Below are positions 41,767 through 51,041 of a DNA stretch of 64,000 nucleotides, piece by piece. How positions within the stretch are numbered: the first letter of the stretch is position 1; each line of letters opens with the position of its first letter. The notes beneath the pieces were generated by a model. That model was not told where the DNA came from. It did not search any database and saw only the letters and a list, made by a program, of their open reading frames with translations. The stretch lies in NCBI GenBank assembly GCA_016789905.1, contig JAEUQC010000030.1, positions 29,144 to 93,143 of the forward strand, in the 5' to 3' direction. Position numbers and translations under genes: made by a program. This DNA is from Bryobacterales bacterium (GTDB lineage Bacteria > Acidobacteriota > Terriglobia > Bryobacterales > Bryobacteraceae).

Positions 41767-42672
41767 CGCGGAGTCCATGGAGTTCGCGCCGCTGATGGTG
41801 ATGGTGAGATTGGAGCGAATGGCGGCGCCGTCGCACCGGGGCAACTGCAAGCCATCGGGGATGGGCGGGATCATGAAGTTGACCTGGTAGACGCCGCCGC
41901 CAAAGCCCACCGACAGGAACGGCTTGCCGGTCAGGGAGTGTCCCGGCGTGGGGCGGGAGCCGGGTGCGTTGGGCCGGTAATCGAAATGCACGTCGAAAGC
42001 CTGCACGGTTTCCAGGCGGCGGAATTCGTCGTTGCGTAGCACGGTCGCGCCGCCGCCATACAAGTAGGTGGCCACGCCGCCGCCGGGGCGAATCGGGTTT
42101 GCGGTGCTGACGAGTTGGTTGCCTTGAATGAAGTTCGGCGAACAGACATTTGGGTTGGGCGCGATGGCGAAGATACTCACCCAGATCAGCGTGTCATCGC
42201 AGGAATTGAGGAAGTGCAAGTTATCGGCAACGGCGCGAAACGGGAACTCAGCAACCGTGGCAGTGCCGTCCTGCACGGCCAGCGTACCGGTCAAATCCGT
42301 GGGCAGATCGGCGGGGAATAGCGTGGTGATACTGGTGGCGGGAGTGCAATTGGTGGCCGTTGGGGCGCAGCCGGACTGTTGCACGGCGACGATTTGTGGC
42401 GTTATTGCGGCCCCGGTGGCCGGGGTAATACGGAGCCGGATGCCGCTCAGTTCCACGGGATACCCATTGGGGCCAGGGTCGGCCTTCGCCGGCAGACCGC
42501 TCTTGGCGGCGACGCCGCTGAGCGAGATCATGCTTAATTGGCCTGGGGAGGCGGTAATCTGATTGGCTGGAATTCTATAACTAGTGGCCACCAACGCGCC
42601 GGAACGGCTGCTCTGCGCGGAGAGAAGCGAAAAAGAAAGGGACAAAGTAACAAGACTGAACTTCGCGAGCAT
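41746..42672 (-). CDS. Secreted protein with Solibacter-type TIGR03437-like modules
   Basis: The 308-residue product has a signal peptide (MLAKFSLVTLSLSFSLLSAQ) and beta-rich sequence without catalytic motifs. ITASPGQLSMISLSGV at 39-54, FPFRAVADNLHFLNSCDDTL near 145 and the following STANPIRPGGGVATYLYGGG resemble the TIGR03437 group, an uncharacterised domain that is especially frequent in Solibacter (there often -ASFRV-D-IHV-). The match is from memory. The final cysteine (SFCVEP) could form a disulfide with one of the others. It may act at the cell surface. Confidence 0.65.
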   Translation of the reverse strand: MLAKFSLVTLSLSFSLLSAQSSRSGALVATSYRIPANQITASPGQLSMISLSGVAAKSGLPAKADPGPNGYPVELSGIRLRITPATGAAITPQIVAVQQSGCAPTATNCTPATSITTLFPADLPTDLTGTLAVQDGTATVAEFPFRAVADNLHFLNSCDDTLIWVSIFAIAPNPNVCSPNFIQGNQLVSTANPIRPGGGVATYLYGGGATVLRNDEFRRLETVQAFDVHFDYRPNAPGSRPTPGHSLTGKPFLSVGFGGGVYQVNFMIPPIPDGLQLPRCDGAAIRSNLTITISGANSMDSASFCVEP

Positions 42673-42737
42673 GTTACTACGACGCCGTCCGCGACCGTTT
42701 TGTCAAAACTTTCTTACTTTACCTGTGCAACAACAGG

Positions 42738-43886
42738 CTACTTCTTCAACTCTTCCACTAGCGCCGGCAGCCCCTTGCGCCGGTAGAGTTGCACGAGCCG
42801 CTGCTCCTCCGGGGAAGGGGGAACCAGCTTCGTCAGCCGTCCGCCGGCGAGGTCCGCCCGCGAGGGAATCCAGTAACCGCCATCGGCATACTCAATGTTA
42901 TTCACGAAGCCGGCCATGCTGCCGATCACCATCCGCGGACCACCGGTGTTGCGCACACGCAACGTGGCTGAATCGCGGAGCGCCGCCTTCCCCTGCCCCG
43001 CCAAGGGCTCATCGTAGGGCACTGTGGCCGCGAAGAATTCCTGGCCGTTCGTATCCTTCAGCGCCAGCCCGATTTCCAGGTGCCGAATCGCCTTCGAGTC
43101 CTTATTGCGGATCTCCAACTGCGGCGCCTTGGCCTCATCGCCGGAAATCTTCACCGCGCCGGCCATCAGGTCCACGGGCGCGCCCGGCATCCGCAGGAAG
43201 CTGAACTGCACTTCCTTATCCATTTCGAAATTCGTTGCCGGGGCATTCGCGGCCCGCGGCATTACGCCGCGCCGCACCACCTGCACATCCACGCGCGGGC
43301 GGTCCGCCTGGCGAGTCATTGCCGCCAAGATCTCCCGCTCCAAACCGGCTGGCCCATGCGCCTCCAACAACTGCTGAAAATGCTTCCGGTCGCGGCGCGC
43401 CTCCAGTTCCCAGACCGTTAATTGGCGCCGTGAATTCAGACGGTTCTCGCCAAAAAAGCTCAGATCGTCGAACAAGACGCCATCGAGCAGCACCTGGACG
43501 AGCGGTTCGGCGCCATTGGACACCGGGCGAACCATGCGCAGGTCGATCCGCACCGGGAAGTCTTCGCCCGGCGCCACATCGAGGGCCGGCGCCGCCACGG
43601 AGCCCTTTCCACCGGCCGTTACATCCTGCGCCAGCACCAGGAGCGTCACGCCCTTCACGCGTTTTCCGCTCAGGTTCCGCAGCCGCAGCGAAGCGTGAAG
43701 ATCCAGCATCACCGCCCCGCCCCGCGCCGTGCCCTTCGATGGGCCCAGATCCAACGACGCCACGCCGAGCGGCGAATCCTTCGGCAGGTTGATTTTCAGC
43801 CCGCCGCGCAGATCGACACCAGCGTCCTGCGCCAGACACGCGGTTGCCGCCATCGTTGTTAGCGCGAGCCTACTCCACATAAACAT
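42738..43886 (-). CDS. Secreted hypothetical protein coupled to an anti-sigma factor gene
   Basis: The 382-residue product starts with a signal peptide (MFMWSRLALTTMAATACLAQ). The body has paired beta-sandwich-like segments: LHASLRLRNLSGKRVKGVTLLVLAQD (about 64-90) and IRNKDSKAIRHLEIGLALKDTNG (about 275-297), which suggests two Ig-like domains around a helical centre. I know no family. It overlaps the anti-sigma gene by 17 bases and is the third gene of the sigma/anti-sigma operon, which implies a linked role as extracytoplasmic sensor or effector of the envelope-stress response. Confidence 0.6.
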   Translation of the reverse strand: MFMWSRLALTTMAATACLAQDAGVDLRGGLKINLPKDSPLGVASLDLGPSKGTARGGAVMLDLHASLRLRNLSGKRVKGVTLLVLAQDVTAGGKGSVAAPALDVAPGEDFPVRIDLRMVRPVSNGAEPLVQVLLDGVLFDDLSFFGENRLNSRRQLTVWELEARRDRKHFQQLLEAHGPAGLEREILAAMTRQADRPRVDVQVVRRGVMPRAANAPATNFEMDKEVQFSFLRMPGAPVDLMAGAVKISGDEAKAPQLEIRNKDSKAIRHLEIGLALKDTNGQEFFAATVPYDEPLAGQGKAALRDSATLRVRNTGGPRMVIGSMAGFVNNIEYADGGYWIPSRADLAGGRLTKLVPPSPEEQRLVQLYRRKGLPALVEELKK

Positions 43887-44463
43887 TGTTCACCGTCACT
43901 TGCCCGGTCTCTTCGTCCACGTATTGCGCGGCCGCCGAACCGGTGGTGCTCACCGTCACGATGGCAGATCGCATATGCGATTTCGGCCCCTGCAGCACCA
44001 TCGCCTTGCTGCCGTCCGACATTTCCACGGCGCTTTCCGAGGCTTGGGCCACGAAGGGTTCCGGCCCGCGCATGGCGGCCAATTGCTCACTCTTCTTCGC
44101 GGCGTTCAGCCAGTAGCCCACCGAAAGCAGCAGCACAAACGCGCTGGTCAACGCGACCATGCGCCACGACATGCCCTGTGCCGGCGCCATGTCCACCGGT
44201 GTACGATACGCGCTGATCGCGTCCGCGGCTTCCAGCCCCAGCCGCACATTCGCGCCCATCTCGGCCGAAAGCCGCTCCCAGTTCACGCCGGCGGGCGTGT
44301 CCGCGGTTTCCTCGCGCACTGCCGTTTTCACTTCCGCGAACAAGGCCACTTCTTCCCTGCACTGCGCGCAGCCATCCACGTGACGCCGCATGGGCCAACG
44401 CGTCCAGAACGGCAACTCGCCGCCGGCGTACAAGGCCAATTTGTCAATGGAGGGGTGTTTCAC
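43870..44463 (-). CDS. Anti-sigma factor with N-terminal zinc-finger domain
   Basis: A 197-residue membrane protein. Residues 26-38 hold H-x3-C-x2-C (RRHVDGCAQCREE), the zinc-binding anti-sigma (zf-HC2) motif. One transmembrane helix at about 99-117 (MVALTSAFVLLLSVGYWL) and a periplasmic tail with SDGSKAMVLQGP follow. It should hold the adjacent ECF sigma factor until a signal leads to release. It overlaps the sigma gene by four bases and the downstream gene by 17 bases. Confidence 0.9.
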   Translation of the reverse strand: MKHPSIDKLALYAGGELPFWTRWPMRRHVDGCAQCREEVALFAEVKTAVREETADTPAGVNWERLSAEMGANVRLGLEAADAISAYRTPVDMAPAQGMSWRMVALTSAFVLLLSVGYWLNAAKKSEQLAAMRGPEPFVAQASESAVEMSDGSKAMVLQGPKSHMRSAIVTVSTTGSAAAQYVDEETGQVTVNNVYVE

Positions 44464-45026
44464 GCTTTCCTCCTTTCCAGATAGCGGCGGAACTTGATGC
44501 GCGCGTTGGCAATGTGGCTCCGTACGGTCGCCATTGAACAGCCCATCTGCCGCGCCACTTCCTCTGCCGGGACGTCTTCCACATCCCGCAGAATAAGTGC
44601 CGTCCGTTCCTTTTCCGTTAAATGGCGCAAGCCATCTTCCAGTCGCTCGTTGCGCTCCCGCCGCAGCAGGGTCTGCTCCGGGTTCTTTTCATGCTCGGCG
44701 ATTAATGGGTCCACGATGGAATCGATTTCGGTGAAGTTCACGCGCCCGTGGCGCCGAAGGAAATCGATGGCCGTGTTGGACGCAATCCGCGACAGCCAAT
44801 GCGCCGCCTTCTCCGGGTCCTTCAACTGCTCGCTGCGCTGCAGCACTTTGATGAAGGCTTCCTGCGTCAGGTCCTGGGCGTCCGCCACATTGCCCACGAT
44901 GCGATAGATGATCAGGAACACACGTCGCATGTGCTCCTGGATGAAGCGGTTCTGGAGTTCAGCCGCTTCCTGCCCCGGGTTGCCCGTCGTTTGACGCGCC
45001 GGATCGCTCATATGCACCGTTAGCAT
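44460..45026 (-). CDS. ECF-type RNA polymerase sigma factor
   Basis: A 188-residue sigma-70 family factor with region 2 (RVFLIIYRIVGNVADAQDLTQEAFIKVLQR, about 35-64) and region 4 (LRHLTEKERTALILRDVEDVPAEEVARQMGCSMATVRSHIANAR, about 135-178); regions 1 and 3 are missing, as expected of ECF factors. A 25-residue linker (LIAEHEKNPEQT) lies between. ATG 45026 has AGGTG close upstream; a second ATG at 45011 is possible. The anti-sigma gene follows with a four-base overlap. Confidence 0.93.
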   Translation of the reverse strand: MLTVHMSDPARQTTGNPGQEAAELQNRFIQEHMRRVFLIIYRIVGNVADAQDLTQEAFIKVLQRSEQLKDPEKAAHWLSRIASNTAIDFLRRHGRVNFTEIDSIVDPLIAEHEKNPEQTLLRRERNERLEDGLRHLTEKERTALILRDVEDVPAEEVARQMGCSMATVRSHIANARIKFRRYLERRKA

Positions 45027-45111
45027 CGCACCTATTAAGGCATGACGGCGAAAGTATCCTCAGCGTGCAAAGAAATTTCCACCGGCCTTGTGTGCGGCTA
45101 TCCTGAATTAT

Positions 45112-46221
45112 ATGAGGGATGTAGCCGTTGTAGGTGCCGGCAAAACGCGTTTTGGCGCTTTCGCCGACCGTGATCTTCGCTCGTTGGCCGTCGAAGCCCT
45201 GCAAAATGCGCTTTCCGACGCCGCAATGGGCACCGATGCGATCCAAGCATTTTACCTGGGAAACTTCGCTGGCCCCAGTTTTACCGGCCAAAGTCACCTG
45301 GCGCCCTACATTGCCGGCGCCGCCGGGCTGGCCGGGATTCCCGCTACGCGGTATGAAGCGGCGTGCGCCTCCTCCGGCGCCGCCTTCCACGCGGCGTGGC
45401 AGGCGGTAGCCCATGGGATATATGACACGGTTCTCGTCTGCGGCGTCGAAAAGATGACGTGCCAGCCGACGCCGCGCGTTGCCGAAATACTCGCCATGGC
45501 GGGTGACGTATCCACTGACGGAACCTTCCCCGAGATCTTCGCCGCTATCGCCCGCCGTCACATGGAACTCTACGGCACCACGCGGGAACACCTTGCCGCC
45601 GTCGCCGTCAAGAACCATGGCCACGGTGCCACCAATCCCTACGCTCATATGCGCAAGGTCATCACAGTCGAACAAGCGCTGGCCGGTAAAGTGATCGCCG
45701 ATCCGTTGACCCTTTACGATTGCTCCCTGGTGAGCGATGGCGCCGCGGCCGTCGTCCTGTCCGCCACTGGCGCCGGAGTTCCCATCCTCGGCTGCGCCCA
45801 GACATCGGACCACGTCGCTCTGCGCGACAAAGCCGAAATCACCCACCTGCCCTCCATCCAGGCCGCCGCCCGCCAAGCCTACGCCATGGCCCGGCTTACC
45901 CCGGCCGAGATCGATTTCGCCGAAGTCCACGATTGCTTCACCATTGCCGAAATCCTGGCCGTGGAAGAGCTCGGCTTCTGCGCAAAAGGCGAGGGCGGCC
46001 CGTGGAGTCTGCAACAGCCCATTCCCATCAACCGCTCCGGGGGCTTGAAAAGCAAGGGGCATCCTGTCGGCGCCACCGGCGTGGCGCAAATTGCCGATGT
46101 CACGCTCCAAATTCGCGGCGACGCCGAGGGTTGGCAACTCGGAAAGGCTAACATCGGCCTTGCGCAAAACCTGGGCGGCAGCGGCGCCACCAGCGTCGTC
46201 ACGATTCTCGGCAAACGCTGA
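45112..46221 (+). CDS. Thiolase-family protein (acetyl-CoA acetyltransferase/SCP-x-like)
   Basis: A 369-residue thiolase-fold enzyme. The nucleophilic cysteine is in YEAACASSGAAFH (near residue 87), the Asn-type motif is VHDCFTIAE (near 290), and HPVGATG (near 325) contains the active-site histidine; NLGGSG ends the protein. The HDCF block instead of a CxG near the end is typical of the SCP-x/lipid-transfer-like thiolases, which act on branched or sterol-like acyl-CoAs. The gene is divergent from the sigma factor gene; it precedes the aminotransferase by 27 bases. Confidence 0.87.
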   Translation: MRDVAVVGAGKTRFGAFADRDLRSLAVEALQNALSDAAMGTDAIQAFYLGNFAGPSFTGQSHLAPYIAGAAGLAGIPATRYEAACASSGAAFHAAWQAVAHGIYDTVLVCGVEKMTCQPTPRVAEILAMAGDVSTDGTFPEIFAAIARRHMELYGTTREHLAAVAVKNHGHGATNPYAHMRKVITVEQALAGKVIADPLTLYDCSLVSDGAAAVVLSATGAGVPILGCAQTSDHVALRDKAEITHLPSIQAAARQAYAMARLTPAEIDFAEVHDCFTIAEILAVEELGFCAKGEGGPWSLQQPIPINRSGGLKSKGHPVGATGVAQIADVTLQIRGDAEGWQLGKANIGLAQNLGGSGATSVVTILGKR

Positions 46222-46248
46222 GAATGTTAACCTAGTGCCGAAAACCCA

Positions 46249-47409
46249 ATGAAACTCGCCTCGCGGATGGACCGCATCTTAATTGAGACAGCCTTCGAAG
46301 TTCTGGTGAAGGCCCGCGCGCTGGAGGCGCAAGGCAAGAGCGTCGTCCATCTTGAGATCGGTGAGCCCGATTTCGAAACTCCGCCCCACGTGATCGCCGC
46401 CGCCAAAACCGCGCTCGATGAGGGCTGGACCCACTACGGTCCTACGCAAGGCTACCCGGATTTCCGCCAGGCTATCGCCAATCACGTTAATGAGACTCGC
46501 GGCATCCAGGCCGGCCCGGAGCACGTCTGCGTCGTACCTGGTGGCAAGCCGATACTGTTCTTCCCCATGATGGCCCTGCTTGAAGAAGGCGACGAGGTCA
46601 TCTACCCCAACCCAGGCTTCCCCATTTATGAATCGATGATCCGCTTCCTGGGCGCCACTCCGGTGCCCATGCCGCTGGTCGAGGACCGCGGTTTCAGCTT
46701 CGATCTGAATCGTTTCAAAGACGCCCTCACCGACAGGACAAAAATGGTGATCCTCAATTCACCACAGAATCCCACCGGCGGCGTCATCCCGGCCGAGGAC
46801 ATCAAAGCCATCGCCGACCTTGTCCGCGACCGCGACCTGGTGGTTCTGAGCGACGAAATCTACTCCCGCATCTATTACGACGAAAAGCCCTCTTCCATCG
46901 CGTCGCTTCCCGGAATGCAGGAAAAGACAATTATTCTCGATGGTTTTTCCAAGATATACGCCATGACCGGCTGGCGCCTGGGTTATGGTGTGATGCCCGC
47001 GTGGCTGGTGGACCCGGTGAACAAGCTGATGGTCAACTCCAACTCGTGTACAGCGAGTATGATCCAGCGCGCAGGCCTTGCCGCGCTGACGGGGCCGCAG
47101 GAAGCACCGCTCGCCATGGTGGCCGAGTTCCGCCGTCGCCGCGATGCCTTCATCGCCGGCCTCAATACCATTCCCGGCTTCCGCTGCCCCATCCCGCAGG
47201 GCGCATTCTACGCCTTCCCCAACATAGAGGGCACCGGCCGCACGTCCAAACAACTCGCAGACGAATTGCTATATGAGGCCGGCGTGGCTTGCCTGAACGG
47301 CGGCTCCTTCGGCCAGTTCGGCAATGGCTACATTCGCTTCTCCTACGCCAATTCGCTGGAAAACCTTATGGAAGCGGTGGACCGCATGAGAAGGCACCTC
47401 AGCAAATAG
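46249..47409 (+). CDS. Class I/II pyridoxal-phosphate aminotransferase
   Basis: The 386-residue enzyme has fold-type I features: LEIGEPDFETPPHV near the N-terminus, HYGPTQGYPDFRQAI (about 64-78), NSPQNPTGG (near 167), the PLP aspartate region LSDEIYSR (near 203), the PLP lysine K235 in GFSKIYAMTGWRLGY, and the arginine in IRFSYANS near the end that binds the substrate carboxylate. The substrate is probably aspartate or an aromatic amino acid, but that cannot be fixed from the sequence. Confidence 0.92.
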   Translation: MKLASRMDRILIETAFEVLVKARALEAQGKSVVHLEIGEPDFETPPHVIAAAKTALDEGWTHYGPTQGYPDFRQAIANHVNETRGIQAGPEHVCVVPGGKPILFFPMMALLEEGDEVIYPNPGFPIYESMIRFLGATPVPMPLVEDRGFSFDLNRFKDALTDRTKMVILNSPQNPTGGVIPAEDIKAIADLVRDRDLVVLSDEIYSRIYYDEKPSSIASLPGMQEKTIILDGFSKIYAMTGWRLGYGVMPAWLVDPVNKLMVNSNSCTASMIQRAGLAALTGPQEAPLAMVAEFRRRRDAFIAGLNTIPGFRCPIPQGAFYAFPNIEGTGRTSKQLADELLYEAGVACLNGGSFGQFGNGYIRFSYANSLENLMEAVDRMRRHLSK

Positions 47410-48852
47410 ATGCGCCCGCTCCTCGCCATCGCCGCGCTCTGTATTGCCTCCTGCGCCAGTCTCCCGCAACGACAGGCGATCGACCGGTTACAGCCTTGCA
47501 AACACGCCGACGGCCCCATTGAGGGCTTCTGCGGCACACTGGATGTCTTCGAGGATCGCGAGACCAAAGCCGGCCGCAAGATTCCGCTCAAGATCATCGT
47601 CTTCCCCGCGCTGAAGCGCACCGCCGCGAAGGACCCGCTCTTCTTCCTGGCTGGCGGGCCCGGCCAGGGAGCGGCATCCATCGCCGGGCTTGGCCGTGAA
47701 ATGCTCCGCCGCATCGGGACCGACCGGGACCTTGTTTTCGTCGATCAACGCGGCACCGGCAAATCGAATCCGCTCGAATGCAAACCGCCGAAAGGCGAAG
47801 AGGATGACGACGACCTGAGCCGCGCCGTGGCCCGGCTTAAATCCTGCATGGAAACGCTCAAGGAAAAGGCGGATCTGACGAAGTACACGACGACCATCGC
47901 CATGGACGATTTGGACGACGTTCGCCAGTTCCTCGGCTACGACAAGATCAACCTGTATGGCGGCTCTTACGGAACCCGCGCCGCCATCGTCTACGCCCGC
48001 CGGCATACAGCCCATACGCGCGCCGTCATTCTCGACGGCGTCGCCCCCACCGACATGCGCCTGCCGCTTTACATGGCACGGGATAGCCAGCGCGCGCTCG
48101 ATCTGCTGTTCCGCGATTGCGCCGCGCAGAAATCCTGCAACGAACGCTTCCCCAACCTGGCGCAGCGCCTGGAGAAACTGCTGTCCGCCCCAGCGAAAAA
48201 AGTGCGTTATGTCCATCCCCGCACCGGTGTGGAAAAGGAGATCGACGTCAAGCGGCTGACACTCGGCGTCATTCTTTTCTCCACTCTTTATTCGCCCAAG
48301 GTCGCCTCACTCGTGCCGCTGCTTATCGAGCAGGCCGAGAAGGGTGTTTATGGCGGATTCTTCGCCTTGAACGCCGCCTTCGATAACGCCGCTTCCAGCA
48401 TTGCCCAGGGCATGCACCTCTCCGTTGTCTGCGCCGAAGACGCGCCGCGCATTGAACCCGGCTCCGTCGCTCGCGAAGCTCTCAACACGTTCCTGGGCCC
48501 GGAAATGGCTGAACTACGGCTGAAGTCCTGTGAATTCTGGCCCAAGGGGAAAGTGGAGCCGGACTACTTCGTCAACGCGCCGATCGACGTGCCAACCCTC
48601 ATTCTTAGCGGCGACGTTGACCCCGTCACACCACCCTCCTGGGGCCAGCAGATCGCCACGACCTGGAAAAACTCGCGCCATTTGACCGTACCCGCCACCG
48701 GCCATGGCGCCGCTGGCGCCGGCTGTGTGCCCAAGCTAATGGCGCAATTTTTGAACGAAGGCACCGCTGCCAATTTGAACCCGGCCTGCATCGAACAGGT
48801 CAAACGGCCGCCATTCATGCTCAGCCCTGCCGGCCCGGACCCGCTCCAATGA
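47410..48852 (+). CDS. Secreted lipoprotein alpha/beta hydrolase (S33/TAP-like peptidase)
   Basis: The 480-residue product has a lipobox (MRPLLAIAALCIASC), so the mature protein starts at Cys 15 and is anchored to a membrane. FFLAGGPGQGAAS and the nucleophile motif LYGGSYGTRAAI (Ser near 182) match the prolyl/tripeptidyl aminopeptidase S33 family. The C-terminal TAP-like region has LILSGDVDPVTPPSWG with Asp and the catalytic His in ATGHGAAG. It starts one base after the aminotransferase TAG, so the two are coupled. The lipoprotein form fits an exported peptidase or esterase. Confidence 0.88.
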   Translation: MRPLLAIAALCIASCASLPQRQAIDRLQPCKHADGPIEGFCGTLDVFEDRETKAGRKIPLKIIVFPALKRTAAKDPLFFLAGGPGQGAASIAGLGREMLRRIGTDRDLVFVDQRGTGKSNPLECKPPKGEEDDDDLSRAVARLKSCMETLKEKADLTKYTTTIAMDDLDDVRQFLGYDKINLYGGSYGTRAAIVYARRHTAHTRAVILDGVAPTDMRLPLYMARDSQRALDLLFRDCAAQKSCNERFPNLAQRLEKLLSAPAKKVRYVHPRTGVEKEIDVKRLTLGVILFSTLYSPKVASLVPLLIEQAEKGVYGGFFALNAAFDNAASSIAQGMHLSVVCAEDAPRIEPGSVAREALNTFLGPEMAELRLKSCEFWPKGKVEPDYFVNAPIDVPTLILSGDVDPVTPPSWGQQIATTWKNSRHLTVPATGHGAAGAGCVPKLMAQFLNEGTAANLNPACIEQVKRPPFMLSPAGPDPLQ

Positions 48853-49580
48853 TCCACGCCCAGAATCTCCGCAAACAGTTCGGCGATGTCGTCGCCGTGG
48901 AGGACGTTTCGTTCTCCGCTCCCGATGGCGCCGTCACTGGCCTGCTGGGCCCGAATGGCGCCGGCAAAACAACATCTCTGCGCATCGTCTACGGGCTGCT
49001 GAAGCCCGGCGGCGGCAAGGTGGAGATTGATGGCATCGACGTGGCGCAACGCCCCATGGCCGCTCAAGCCCGCATTGGCGTGCTGCCGGATATCTCCGGC
49101 CTCTATCCTCGGCTTACTGCGCGGGAACACATTCGCTATTACGGCAATCTGCATGGTTTGCAGGGCGCGGAACTGGAATCCCGCATCGATAAATGGGTGG
49201 AAATTCTTTCGCTCCAGGAGATCATCGAACGGCGCGTCGCCGGCTTCTCTCATGGCGAACGAACCAAAGTGGCGCTTGCCCGCGCGCTGGTTCACAACCC
49301 GCAGAACATTCTGCTCGATGAGCCCACCAACGGACTCGACGTGATGAGTACCCGGGCAGTCCGCGAGCTCATTCGTCACCTCCGCGCCGAAGGCCGCTGC
49401 GTCGTCTTTTCCAGTCACATCATGCAGGAGGTCTCGGCCCTCTGCGACCGGATTGTCGTCATCGCGCACGGCCGTGTGGTGGCGGAGGGCGCCGCCGATG
49501 ACCTGCTGGCCCTTACCGGCAAAACGTCGCTGGAAGACGCCTTCGTCGCACTCGCCGGGCCGCACGGGGAGGCCGCGTGA
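48849..49580 (+). CDS. ABC transporter ATP-binding protein (NatA-like)
   Basis: A 243-residue ATPase with Walker A GPNGAGKTT (about 36-44), the variant signature FSHGERTKV, Walker B NILLDEPTNGLD (about 152-163), and the H-loop FSSHIMQE. It overlaps the lipoprotein gene and its own permease gene by four bases each, so the four genes are translated as one unit. With the next gene it forms an exporter of the sodium/drug Nat type. The signature replaces the LSGGQ sequence by SHGER, a known minor variation. Confidence 0.9.
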   Translation: MIHAQNLRKQFGDVVAVEDVSFSAPDGAVTGLLGPNGAGKTTSLRIVYGLLKPGGGKVEIDGIDVAQRPMAAQARIGVLPDISGLYPRLTAREHIRYYGNLHGLQGAELESRIDKWVEILSLQEIIERRVAGFSHGERTKVALARALVHNPQNILLDEPTNGLDVMSTRAVRELIRHLRAEGRCVVFSSHIMQEVSALCDRIVVIAHGRVVAEGAADDLLALTGKTSLEDAFVALAGPHGEAA

Positions 49581-50746
49581 ACCCTATTCTTACCGTTGCC
49601 CGCAAAGAGTGGACCGACGCTTTTCGCGATCGCCGCGCCCTGTGGGCCCTGTTTATCGGTTCGCTTTTCGGCCCCTTCATGATCGGCTTCATGTTCAGCC
49701 AGATCGCCAGCCAGCAGAAGGGGGCGCAGGAGATCAAGGTACCCGTTGTTGGCCGCGAATACGCGCCCGTTCTGGTGAAATGGCTGACGCAGCAGAGCGG
49801 CGTCGAAATTGTCGATGGCCCTGCCGATCCCGAATCCGCCGTTCGAGACCGCAAGGCTGATTTCGTCCTTGTCATCGACAAAGAGTTTGCCGAGAACTTT
49901 CGCGACTCCCGCCCCGCCCATGTCGATGTCGTTTCCGATGTAACCAGCCAGTCCACACGCTCCAAGGTCTCCCGGCTCAACTCACTTTTGAACGCGTTCA
50001 GTTCCGAGACCGGCAGTCTGCGCCTGATGGCCCGGGGCGTCAGCCCCGTCGTCGTGAACGTTCTCAAAATCGAACAGATCGAAGTCGCCACGGCGCAGCA
50101 GCGCGCGGCCATGATCTTCAACTTCATCCCCATGTTCCTGGTGCTCGCGCTGTTCACGGGCGGCATGGCCATCGCGAGTGATTCCACGGCCGGGGAACGC
50201 GAACGCGGCTCATTGGAGCCGTTGCTCATCATACCCATTCCGCGATGGCGACTGGTGGCGGGCAAGTGGCTGGCGGCCAGCGGCGCGGCGCTGCTGAGTA
50301 TGGGTCTGACGCTTACGGTGACGCTCATTGTCCTTTCCCGCCTGGCGCTGGAGGAACTGGGAATACGCAACCATGTGGGCCTCTCGCAGATTCTGCTGAT
50401 CCTTGCCGCGGTGGTACCGATGGGACTGGTCTCCCCGGCATTGCAGATGTTCGTTTCCTGTTTCGCCAAAACGTTCAAGGAGGCGCAAAATTACCTTGGC
50501 ATGCTGGTGCTGCTGCCCACGCTTCCTGGCGTCATCACTGTTATGTATCCCCTCACCAACCGCCCATGGATGCATCCCATCCCCGTGCTCGGCCAATACG
50601 CCATGGTGACGGAAATTCTGGGTGGTAAAGTGCCGTCGCCGCTCGCGCTGATCGCAGCCACGTTTGTGGCCGTGCTGATTGCCGGCGGGCTGCTGATTCT
50701 TGCCACCCGGCTCTTCTCTTCGGAGAAGATTATCTTCGGCCGCTGA
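49577..50746 (+). CDS. ABC transporter permease (NatB-like)
   Basis: A 389-residue membrane protein with one N-terminal helix (ALWALFIGSLFGPFMIGFMF), a large extracytoplasmic loop (about 50-175) and five to six helices at the C-terminus, the ABC-2 type layout of NatB. GTG 49577 overlaps the ATPase stop by four bases. The ERERGSLEPLLIIPIPRW stretch near residue 215 is the coupling-helix motif of ABC-2 permeases. After it, 295 bases to 51041 hold no gene that I can support. Confidence 0.88.
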   Translation: MNPILTVARKEWTDAFRDRRALWALFIGSLFGPFMIGFMFSQIASQQKGAQEIKVPVVGREYAPVLVKWLTQQSGVEIVDGPADPESAVRDRKADFVLVIDKEFAENFRDSRPAHVDVVSDVTSQSTRSKVSRLNSLLNAFSSETGSLRLMARGVSPVVVNVLKIEQIEVATAQQRAAMIFNFIPMFLVLALFTGGMAIASDSTAGERERGSLEPLLIIPIPRWRLVAGKWLAASGAALLSMGLTLTVTLIVLSRLALEELGIRNHVGLSQILLILAAVVPMGLVSPALQMFVSCFAKTFKEAQNYLGMLVLLPTLPGVITVMYPLTNRPWMHPIPVLGQYAMVTEILGGKVPSPLALIAATFVAVLIAGGLLILATRLFSSEKIIFGR

Positions 50747-51041
50747 CTCATCTCGGCCCAAAGACGGCGACCCCGATCCTACCACTCAAATTGTCCTCAC
50801 TGTGTCGCGAAAACGACAAAAGCTCGGAGATAGATTACAGTCCACGTTCATATGTGGACTTATTTCTTCCGCCCATCGGGATTTCTCGGCCCCTGCTGCC
50901 TGCCGCCCTTTGTGGATCACTCTTGTCCAAAACAGCTTTGACCGCCGAATAGGAAAAGTAAAAGCCCTCCTATAATCAAGCATGAGAGACAGTTTCCTTG
51001 GCCAGGACATCGCTACATGCATTCCCCGGGAGGGCAAAACA

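Noticed and set aside
45027..45111. ECF-type promoter (GGAA...GTC) for sigma autoregulation
   Set aside because: GGAAATTTC is present on the minus strand, but no convincing -10 with the right spacing follows.
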